In this document: piece by piece, positions 1 to 6,639 of the stretch
Position numbering within the stretch: the first letter of the stretch is position 1
Layout: every line of letters starts with the position of its first letter
Assembly: GCA_026392265.1 (NCBI GenBank)
Contig: JAPLCL010000242.1
Location: forward strand, 1 to 6,639
Direction: 5' to 3'
From: Actinomycetota bacterium
GTDB lineage: Bacteria; Actinomycetota; Thermoleophilia; UBA2241
DNA length: 6,639 nucleotides
Program-made: the position numbers and the translations under genes
The notes under the pieces: generated by a model
The model's database searches: none
Seen by the model: only the letters and a program-made list of their open reading frames with translations
Told to the model about the DNA's origin: nothing

Positions 1-964
1 CACCGAGCAGCAGCTCGCGCGGCTCGCCCGCGTCACGAGAAACCTGTACTTGTGCTTCGACGCCGACGCCGCCGGCTTGGGCGCCATGAGCCGCGCGCTC
101 ACGCTGGGCCGCAAGATGGGCCTGAGCCTGCATGTGGTCCGCATCCCCGACGGTCTGGATCCGGCCGACTACGTGCTCTCCGGCCCCGGCGGCGACGGTT
201 TTCGCGCGCTTGCCGCCGACGCGCAGACGTTGTTACAATTCCACGTCCGCGTGGCGCTCGCTACTCACGACCTCGACAAGCCCGACGGCAGGGCACGCGC
301 CTTTGCGCAACTCAAGGGGGTCCTCTCGGAAGCAGCGACGCCAATCGAGCGCGACGAGGAGTTGCGGCATGTCGCAGGCAGGCTGCAGCTCTCGGCCGAG
401 AGCGTGCGCTACCTGCTCGCAGGGAGCGGACGCTCAGCGGAGGGCGGGGACGCCGCTGGGGAGAGCCGCGGGGCGCCGCGGAGCGGCGGTACGGCGGCCG
501 CCGTCGGCGGCAACCACGAGCTCGAAGTGCGTTTCCTCGCCGGTTGCCTGGCGCAACCCCTTAAGGGTCGTGCCGTACTCGCCGGCGTCGACGAGAGCTT
601 CTTCGCCACCGGCGAGACGCGCGCCGCGTTACGCGTCGTGAAGGCGCGGTTGGAGCGTGAAGCGGCGGGGGATATCCTGCAGACCGCCGCGCAAGCCGCG
701 GACGACGACGATGACGGCGAGGTACTCGCCGAGGTCGTCGTCAGAGCCGGCCGGGAGAGGTTCACGGAAGCTGTCGTGGACGAGCTCTTTCTGAGGGTGC
801 AGGAGGCCCACGTGAGTCGCCGCATCGCGAGGCTCAAGGTCACGGCCAAGACCGACGAAAGCGGGAAGCAGAGCGCGGAGCTGATGCGGCTGCAGGCAGT
901 GCGCCGCTCGGTGCGTGAGGCGATCCGCACGATCCCGGTGGACGAGGAGTCCGACCAAGGCTAG
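1..964 (+). CDS. dnaG: DNA primase DnaG, C-terminal part (5' end outside window)
   Basis: This is the 3' portion of DNA primase, which makes RNA primers at the replication fork. The frame is open from base 2, so no start codon lies in the window; the TTG at 50 is an internal leucine codon. The first residues are the middle of the Toprim domain: YLCFDADAAG carries the acidic metal-binding DxD, and about 40 residues later IPDGLDPADYVL matches the DPxD-type Toprim segment of DnaG. After a glycine/alanine-rich linker (around 440-510) comes an all-helical C-terminal region, beginning ELEVRFLAGCLAQP and ending in a charged helix (LFLRVQEAHVSRRIARLK), where DnaG proteins bind the replicative helicase DnaB. 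That last assignment is by position and composition only. The stop TAG overlaps the rpoD ribosome-binding site, and 12 nt separate the two genes. A dnaG-rpoD pair is an old conserved arrangement, which supports both names. Confidence 0.93.
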   Translation, partial: TEQQLARLARVTRNLYLCFDADAAGLGAMSRALTLGRKMGLSLHVVRIPDGLDPADYVLSGPGGDGFRALAADAQTLLQFHVRVALATHDLDKPDGRARAFAQLKGVLSEAATPIERDEELRHVAGRLQLSAESVRYLLAGSGRSAEGGDAAGESRGAPRSGGTAAAVGGNHELEVRFLAGCLAQPLKGRAVLAGVDESFFATGETRAALRVVKARLEREAAGDILQTAAQAADDDDDGEVLAEVVVRAGRERFTEAVVDELFLRVQEAHVSRRIARLKVTAKTDESGKQSAELMRLQAVRRSVREAIRTIPVDEESDQG

Positions 965-968
965 GGGA
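963..968 (+). promoter_or_regulatory. Ribosome binding site of rpoD
   Basis: AGGGGA lies 8 nt before the TTG at 977 and overlaps the dnaG stop codon. It supports the TTG as the true rpoD start and suggests translational coupling to dnaG. No convincing promoter is visible in the 12-nt gap. Confidence 0.6.
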
Positions 969-976
969 CGACACAC

Positions 977-2090
<1,114 letters not shown>

Positions 2091-2098
<8 letters not shown>

Positions 2099-3587
2099 GA
2101 CGCGCGTCCTGCTCATATTCCCGGGGTCCCTGTACGGCGGCCGCTGGGCCGCGGGGCCGCGCGTCAAGCCGGAGCTGGTCATCCTGTCGTCCGAGCTCCG
2201 CCGCGAGGGCGTCGCTGTCGACGTGCTGGACCTTGAGGTGGAGTGCGGCAACCCCGGCGACGACGGCGCGCGCGCCGCCTTTCTGGCGCGCGCCGACGAG
2301 CTCCTTGCCGCCCAGCCGGCCGACCTCGTCGTCGTCTCGTGCTGGTCGGCGCTGCAGTACACGGCCGCCGTGGCCATCGCGGAGCGCGTGCGGCGGCTGC
2401 ATCCCGGCGCGGTCATCGCCGCCGAGGGATACCGCGTGCGGCGGCTGCATCCCGGCGCGGTCATCGCCGCCGAGGGATACCACGTGTCGGTGCGCCCGGA
2501 CGACTTCACCGAAGCGGGCGCCCCGTTCGACTGGCTCATCGTCGGGGAGGCCGAGTCGGCCGCCGTCACGGTGGCGGCCGCGGTCGCCGGCGGCGAGCGC
2601 GAGACCGGCGTCTGCCGCGCGCTCGAGGGCAGACCCCTGCCGCTCGACGCCGAGCATGCTCCCGACTATGCCGCCTACCCCTACGCCGGCCGGGATCTGC
2701 CGGAGCTCGGCGTTTTCTTGAGTCGCGGCTGCCCGTACAACGCCCCCGCCTGCCTGCTGCGCCCGGGCGGCGGCGGCTGGCATGCGTACCCGCCGCACGT
2801 CGCCGTGGCCATCCTCACCGGTCTCTCCGAGCTCTCCCCGGCGCGCATCGACGTGCTCGACCCCGCCTTTGGCTACGACCCGGTCTGGCGTCACGCGGTC
2901 CTCGAAGGCCTTGCCTCCGCCGATCGCCGCGATCTCGCGATCACCGTCGCCGGGCGGCCGGCCGATCTCACGCGCGGCGACATCGACAGATTGTACGAGG
3001 CGCGCGTACGCCTGCGCCTCGACGTGGGCACGCTGTCCCGCGAGCTGCTCTCGCGCACGGGGCAGGCTCCACAGCCTGCCAGGGCCATCGAGCATGCCCT
3101 CGATCTGCTCACCTACGCCAACGCCAAGGGCCTCGTCACGGTGGCTTCGCTCACGTTCAATCAGCCCGGCGAGACGCGGGCCTCGGCGGCCGAGACTCTG
3201 GAAGCCCTGCAGGGCTTCGTCGAGGCCGCGCCCAACACGTCCGTGTTCCTGCAGGCGCAGGCGTGGGCGTTCCTGCCGGCCGGCGACCCGGCCGCCGACC
3301 TCGAGACGCCGGCGGCACGCTTCGGCACGCGCATCGCCCGGCCGCAGTGGTGGAAGGAGCGGGTACCCGCGGAGGCCGCCGCCAAGGAGGTCGTGGCGAG
3401 CCGCGACCTGGCAGACCTTGCGGCCGGCGACGAGAGCTACTGGCGGCCGCGTTTCGACGAGCTGCATGCCCGCCTCGACGCCAAGCTCACCAACGAGGCG
3501 CGACGCGGCCTGAGGAGCCACGAGACCGTGGGCTCGGCCGCTGCAGGCGTGCCGCACGGCTGGTGGGTCGAGGCGCGCTGGCACTGA
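2091..3587 (+). CDS. B12-binding/radical SAM-like protein with incomplete cluster motif
   Basis: The layout is that of B12-binding-domain radical SAM proteins. An N-terminal Rossmann-like part (about 5-165: VLLIFPGS, then DLVVVSCWSALQYTAAVAIAERV, FDWLIVGEAESA) precedes a radical-SAM-like barrel (about 205-400). The cluster motif should be CxxxCxxC in SRGCPYxCxxC context. Here it reads SRGCPYNAPACLL: Cys214 and Cys221 are kept, but the middle cysteine is Ala218 (GCC at 2742-2744). Other barrel landmarks remain: DVLDPAFGYDPVW (254-266), LDVGTLSRELLSRTG (310-324) and QPGET (358-362, the usual GxPGET). A typical radical cluster is therefore doubtful, and substrate and reaction are unknown. Residues 99-114 are repeated exactly as 115-130 by a 48-bp tandem duplication; without it the protein would be 482 aa. 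The TTG start lies within the last codons of rpoD in another frame, with only a weak GGGA upstream. This implies coupled translation, with expression tied to the dnaG-rpoD transcript. Confidence 0.75.
2385..2480 (+). repeat. Exact tandem duplication, 2 x 48 bp, in frame
   Basis: Bases 2385-2432 and 2433-2480 are identical and abut. Each unit encodes RVRRLHPGAVIAAEGY. The next codons (HV) resemble the start of a third unit (RV), with one base change. Related B12-domain proteins normally show a single strand-loop of this type (AVIxxGGYH), so the extra copy is an insertion. It keeps the reading frame. It could be recent slippage or an unmerged assembly overlap. Confidence 0.95.
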
Positions 3588-3622
3588 GCCTGCGGGCAGA
3601 GGCGCCGGTGCCCTGCCGGCTC
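3586..3622. terminator. Candidate hairpin between convergent genes
   Basis: An imperfect stem starts at the stop codon of the plus-strand gene. Bases 3586-3590 (gagcc) pair with 3618-3622 (ggctc), 3595-3599 (ggcag) with 3613-3617 (ctgcc), and 3601-3603 with 3610-3612. There is a 4-nt bulge and a one-base bulge. It fills much of the 51-nt gap before the convergent oxidoreductase. No U-tract follows on either strand, so function as an intrinsic terminator is uncertain. Confidence 0.3.
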
Positions 3623-3638
3623 GCCCCCGCTGCGCCTT

Positions 3639-5025
3639 TCAGAGGCGCGCCGACCCACGTTCGTAGAACGCGTCCTCGGCGCGCAGGTAGTCGCGCAGCG
3701 CATGTTTGACCACGGTGGCCAGCGGCTCCCGTGGCCACGGCAGCACCCGCCGGTTCACGAACGGGCACTCCTGCGGCGACGGCTGCTCGGGCCGCAGCAG
3801 CAGCTCCGCGAGCACTCTGCCGTTGAGGTAGCTCATGGCCACTCCGTGGCCGATGCAGCCCAGGCTGTACACGGCGCGCCGGCCTTCGCCGACGTACCCC
3901 AGGGCCGGCGTGAGGTCCATGGTCACCGAGAACGGGCCGCCCCACTTGTGGGTGACGCGCAGATCGCCGAGGTGCGGCCACAGCCAATGGACGTGTTCCT
4001 CGAGGTGGCGCCAGGCGGCTTCGTCGCTGTCGCCGTCCAGGTCGTTGTGGGCCTTGAGGCCCACCGGCCCGCCGCCCATCACGAGGCGGCGGTCCGGCGT
4101 GAGCCGGTAGTAGTGGATGAGGTTGCGCGCGTCCTCGAGTCCCTGCCCGCCCTCCCAGCCGATCGTCGCGAGCTGCTCGTCGCTCAGCGGCTCGGTGGCG
4201 ATCATGTAGGTGAAGGCCGGCACCTGAGGTGAAGGCCGGCACCTGTTTGCGTACCAGGTCGGGAAACAGGTGCGAGTAGGCGTTCGTGGCGAACACGAGT
4301 CGCCCGGCGGTGACCGAGCCTTCGGGCGTGAGCAGCCGGAAGCCGTCGGCGGGGGCGCCGAAGGCCGCCGAAGAGGCCACTGCCAGCACCGGCGTATTCT
4401 CGAAGACGCGGGCGCCGAGCCGCAGGGCCAGGCGCTTCTCCTCGCGCACGAGCTTGGCGGGGTCGATCAGCAGCAGGCGCGGCTCCCAGAGGGCGCCGAG
4501 GTAGCGCGGCGACGAGACCATGGCCTTCGTCTCGTCGGCGCCGATCCACGTGATGCCGTCGAAACCCAGCGACTGCATGAGCTCGACCTGCCCCTGCAGG
4601 CGTTTCACGTAGCCCGCGGTGGTCGCCACGCGCAGGAAACCCGGGCGGATCTTGTCGCAGTCGAGCTGCTCGTCGTCGATGAAGCGCTCGAGCTCGTCGA
4701 CGCAGCGCTCCATGTAGGCGTGCGCGCCGGCGAGGAACTTCTTGCCGCGCACGAGCGCTGTCGTGCCCAATCCCAAGCCGACCACCGTCATCGCAAAGGA
4801 GCCGTTACGGCCGCTGGCCCCGTAGGCGGCGGTCTTGGCCTCGACGACGGCGACGCTGGCCGAGGGCTCGGCGCGGCGCAGCTCACAGGCGGTGGCGAAA
4901 CCGGTCAGGCCACCGCCGATGACCGCGACGTCCACGTCCAGGTCGCCGCTCAAGGAAGCTTCCGGATCAACGGGGTCGCCTTGGTCGAGCCACAACGATA
5001 GCGGGGAGTCTGGCAGAACGACCAT
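3639..5025 (-). pseudogene. FAD-dependent oxidoreductase (DAO family), frameshifted by a 19-bp duplication
   Basis: This is a glycine-oxidase/gamma-glutamylputrescine-oxidase-like flavoenzyme, expected to oxidise an amine or amino acid with FAD; the substrate cannot be read from sequence. The ATG at 5025 has an AAGGAGG 7 nt upstream. Residues 32-49 (VDVAVIGGGLTGFATACE) form the dinucleotide-binding fold (GxGxxG), and AYGASGRNGS (67-76) is the FAD-contacting motif of this family. The frame is normal to residue 266 (KQVPAFT, about 4227), where a tandem repeat of 19 bp shifts it. The rest, beginning YMIATEPLSDEQLATIGWEGG, continues in another frame to the stop at 3639. It includes the family's C-terminal FAD-binding stretch (GGPFSVTMDLTPALGYVGEG, then GCIGHGVAMSYLNGRVLAELLL). 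Removing one copy gives 1368 nt, a continuous 455-aa protein of normal family size. As written, the first frame stays open to 3487 with an unrelated tail (512 aa in all), and the second half alone could only start at a GTG at 4223. It is either a recent pseudogene or a sequence error. Confidence 0.85.
4208..4245. repeat. Exact tandem duplication, 2 x 19 bp, frameshifting
   Basis: The unit aggtgaaggccggcacctg occurs at 4208-4226 and again directly at 4227-4245. The length is not a multiple of three, so it breaks the minus-strand oxidoreductase. Deleting either copy joins KQVPAFT to YMIATEPL in one frame. Confidence 0.95.
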
Positions 5026-5032
5026 GCGCGCG

Positions 5033-5039
5033 CCTCCTT
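5033..5039 (-). promoter_or_regulatory. Ribosome binding site of the oxidoreductase
   Basis: Read on the minus strand, this is AAGGAGG, a near-perfect Shine-Dalgarno 7 nt before the ATG at 5025. It decides the start against the upstream in-frame ATG at 5088, which would add 21 residues of low-complexity basic sequence before the FAD domain. Confidence 0.75.
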
Positions 5040-5088
5040 GGCGTCGAGGGCGTCGGTCGATGCCGAGCCCAGGTGAGTCGTGCGACAC

Positions 5089-5117
5089 ACACTAGCCGAC
5101 CCGGCGCCTACCGCCAA
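5089..5117 (-). promoter_or_regulatory. Possible promoter for the oxidoreductase
   Basis: On the minus strand, TTGGCG (5117-5112) and TAGTGT (5094-5089) are 17 nt apart. They match the sigma-70 consensus at 4 of 6 and 3 of 6 positions. Position and spacing fit a promoter some 65 nt upstream of the ATG, but chance matches of this quality are common. Confidence 0.3.
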
Positions 5118-5145
5118 CGTCTGCCTCTCGACAGGCACGGCGTGT

Positions 5146-5174
5146 TTGTCCGGGGGCGTGCCCTGGCCTATACT
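5146..5174 (+). promoter_or_regulatory. Sigma-70-type promoter of the tRNA-Asn/gerW-like unit
   Basis: A -35 element TTGTCC (5146-5151) and a -10 element TATACT (5169-5174) are separated by 17 nt, the optimal spacing. TATACT matches the consensus at 5 of 6 positions and stands out in GC-rich surroundings. Transcription would begin around 5181, about 10 nt before the mature tRNA 5' end. The divergent oxidoreductase starts about 120 nt to the left. Confidence 0.7.
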
Positions 5175-5190
5175 CTTGCCTCCAGAGCGG

Positions 5191-5266
<76 letters not shown>

Positions 5267-5275
5267 GGAGGAGGG
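5267..5275 (+). promoter_or_regulatory. Shine-Dalgarno abutting the tRNA 3' end
   Basis: GGAGGAGGG follows the tRNA CCA with no spacer and lies just before the ATG at 5279. The mRNA leader after tRNA release would be only 12 nt, and there is no room for a separate promoter other than inside the tRNA. Confidence 0.8.
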
Positions 5276-5278
5276 ACC

Positions 5279-5743
5279 ATGCCAGACACCCTTGAGGATG
5301 CCCAGAACGAGGCCCGCGCAGACGGGTCGGAGAACGGCCTCACGCGCTTGGCGGAGCGCCTCGGCGCCAAGGCCGCGGCGAGCTCGGTGTTCGGCACGCC
5401 GGTGGAGCGCGACGGTGTGACGGTCATTCCGGTGGCACGCGTGCGCTTGGGGTTCGGCGGCGGTGGCGGCAGCGGACGAAACGAGAAGGCGCAGGACGGC
5501 TGGGGCGGTGGAGGTGGCGTGCAGGCGGTGCCCCTCGGCTTCATCGAAGTGAAGGACGGCGGGGCGCAGTACCGGCGCGTGCACGATCCGCTGCGCCTGG
5601 CTATCGCTGCGCTGCTCCTGCCGCTCTCGTTTGCGGCCTCGGCGGTCGTGCTGATGGTCGCGCTGACGTTTGTCGCGCGCTCGCTGCGCGGTCTCTTCAG
5701 CTTCCCGGAACTTCCCCGGCTGTTTCGCCGGCGCCGCGCCTGA
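5279..5743 (+). CDS. YtfJ/GerW-family protein with C-terminal membrane segment
   Basis: The 154-aa product has the hallmarks of the Spore_YtfJ (GerW) family. The strand VFGTPVERDGVTVIPVARVRLGFG (37-60) leads into a glycine stretch (58-65). A short variable linker and a second glycine run (75-80) follow, then VQAVPLGFIEVKDG (81-94), the family's VxPxAFxxV-type strand. In Bacillus, GerW is a spore protein needed for germination. In actinobacteria related proteins occur without sporulation and their role is not known, so sporulation should not be inferred here. After the domain comes one hydrophobic segment (about 105-132, LRLAIAALLLPLSFAASAVV and on) and an arginine-rich end (RLFRRRRA), suggesting anchoring to the membrane by the C-terminal part. 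There is no signal peptide. The ATG is supported by GGAGG at 7 nt spacing. The gene is 12 nt from the tRNA-Asn gene and probably shares its promoter; a terminator follows. Confidence 0.8.
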   Translation: MPDTLEDAQNEARADGSENGLTRLAERLGAKAAASSVFGTPVERDGVTVIPVARVRLGFGGGGGSGRNEKAQDGWGGGGGVQAVPLGFIEVKDGGAQYRRVHDPLRLAIAALLLPLSFAASAVVLMVALTFVARSLRGLFSFPELPRLFRRRRA

Positions 5744-5784
5744 CCCGGGCGCGCCGGCTGCGGCCGGCACTCCTCAGACGCGCG

Positions 5785-5820
5785 AAAAGGCGGGGCCGCT
5801 CCCCTTCGGCCCCGCCCCTT
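5785..5820. terminator. Intrinsic terminator between convergent genes
   Basis: A perfect 10-bp stem ggcggggccg/cggccccgcc (5789-5798 with 5807-5816) encloses an 8-nt loop. On the minus strand it is followed by TTTT (complement of 5785-5788), a classical terminator for the ammonium transporter gene. On the plus strand only CCTT follows, so it may also stop the gerW-like transcript, less strongly. It lies in the 137-nt gap between the two stop codons. Confidence 0.8.
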
Positions 5821-5880
5821 CGGCGGTCTTGATGTGTGCGCGACCCGGGCGGTCTTCGCCGGCGCCGCGCGACCTCGTGC

Positions 5881-6639
5881 TCAGGTCAGGTTATACGCAG
5901 TCTCTCCGAACTCGCCGTCGTCGAGGCCCTTCTGCTCCATAGAGTCGGGCACGCGGATCGAGCCGAACACGTTGATGAGCTTGAGGATCAGGAAGGTCGC
6001 GACGAACGCGTAGGCGGCGATGACCACGGTGGCCAGCACCTGCCAGCTGAAGAATGTCCAGTTACCGGCGATAAGGCCGTCGGCGCCGTTGGGGTTGACC
6101 GACTTGAGGGCGAAGACGCCGAGCAAGATGGTGCCCAGCACGCCGCCGACCCCGTGGCAGGCCCACACGTCGAGGGCGTCGTCCCATTTCATCATGTCCT
6201 TGAAGCGCACGGCGAAGTAGCAGCCCGAGCCGGCAAGGAGACCGAACACGAACGCCGCCCAGGTCGGGACGTAGCCGGCGGCCGGCGTGATGCAGGCCAA
6301 GCCGGCCACGGCGCCGGTGAGCGCCCCGACGAGGCTTGGCTTGCCGTCCTTCCACCAGGTGATGCCCAGCCACGTACACATCGCGATGGAGCCGGCGATA
6401 TCGGTGTTCACGAAGGCCTGGGCGGCGATACCGTTGGCGGCGAGGGCCGAGCCGGCATTGAAGCCGAACCAGCCGAACCACAGCAGGCCGGTGCCGAGCG
6501 CGACGAAGGCGATATTGTGCGGCATACCGCGTTCGCCTTTGCCAAAGCGGCGCCGGCCGACCACGAACACAGAGGCCAGGGCCGCGAAGCCGGCGCTGAC
6601 GTGCACGACCAGGCCGCCGGCGAAGTCGAGCACGCCGCG
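5881..6639 (-). CDS. amt: Ammonium transporter (Amt/AmtB family), C-terminal part
   Basis: This is a membrane channel that takes up ammonium, commonly under nitrogen control. The frame runs off the right edge: the codons before the GTG at 6633 read RG-VLDFAGG, a conserved Amt interior segment, so GTG is an internal valine and the N-terminal membrane helices lie outside. About 250 residues are visible. The two pore histidines of the family are present: HVSAG (codon 6601-6603) and CHGVGG (codon 6154-6156). Other Amt signatures are LLWFGWFGFNAGSALAANG, AAQAFVNT, KPSLVGALTGAVAGLACITP and WDDALDVWACHGVGG. The cytoplasmic tail VPDSMEQKGLDDGEFGETAYN matches the conserved C-terminal regulatory tail that interacts with PII (GlnK) in this family. 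No glnK lies downstream; the gene ends at the terminator. It could be upstream, outside the window. Confidence 0.95.
   Translation of the reverse strand, partial: RGVLDFAGGLVVHVSAGFAALASVFVVGRRRFGKGERGMPHNIAFVALGTGLLWFGWFGFNAGSALAANGIAAQAFVNTDIAGSIAMCTWLGITWWKDGKPSLVGALTGAVAGLACITPAAGYVPTWAAFVFGLLAGSGCYFAVRFKDMMKWDDALDVWACHGVGGVLGTILLGVFALKSVNPNGADGLIAGNWTFFSWQVLATVVIAAYAFVATFLILKLINVFGSIRVPDSMEQKGLDDGEFGETAYNLT

Noticed and set aside
230..239. TGTTACAAT-like -10 box inside dnaG as a possible internal rpoD promoter
   Set aside because: There is no -35-like hexamer at suitable spacing and it is more than 700 nt from rpoD.
3632..3648. Short hairpin gcgcct/aggcgc over the oxidoreductase stop codon
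   Set aside because: A 6-bp stem without a U-tract is expected by chance at this GC content.
3487..4207. Continuation of the oxidoreductase N-terminal frame past the 19-bp repeat
   Set aside because: It is the shifted reading of the true C-terminal half: the other frame encodes clear DAO-family sequence, and this one is Arg/Pro/Ala-rich noise.
5450..5520. G-rich stretch as a regulatory G-quadruplex
   Set aside because: It is explained by the glycine-rich segments of the GerW-like protein, which are normal for the family.

Overview
The window is a 6.6 kb piece of a very GC-rich bacterial chromosome with dense housekeeping content. The dnaG-rpoD pairing, a primary sigma factor of only 373 aa without a long N-terminal extension, a YtfJ/GerW-type gene and the high GC fit a non-streptomycete actinobacterial lineage, for example Thermoleophilia- or Coriobacteriia-like. 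This placement is inference from gene content, not a database result. The plus strand opens inside dnaG (DNA primase, Toprim domain onward). After 12 nt comes rpoD (primary sigma factor, TTG start). An 8-nt overlap then leads into a cobalamin-binding/radical-SAM-like protein, also with a TTG start. The three genes look like one transcription unit of replication and transcription functions with a coupled accessory enzyme.

Convergent to this is a minus-strand FAD-dependent (DAO-family) amine/amino-acid oxidoreductase at 3639-5025. It is broken by an exact 19-bp tandem duplication; removing one copy restores a continuous 455-aa protein. About 1.7 kb away, the radical-SAM-like gene holds an exact in-frame 48-bp tandem duplication (16 aa twice). 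Two exact head-to-tail duplications so close together may be true recent slippage events or unmerged contig overlaps, so both gene models need checking against reads.

Divergent from the oxidoreductase is a complete tRNA-Asn(GUU) gene with encoded CCA and a good sigma-70-type promoter. The Shine-Dalgarno of the next gene abuts the CCA, so a YtfJ/GerW-family protein with a C-terminal membrane segment is almost certainly made from the tRNA transcript. A strong hairpin terminator separates it from the convergent 3' part of an Amt-family ammonium transporter, which runs off the right edge.

No mobile element, CRISPR array, phage gene or clearly new multi-gene system is visible. The items most worth a second look are the two tandem duplications, the radical-SAM-like protein that has lost the middle cysteine of CxxxCxxC, and the tRNA/mRNA fusion transcript.
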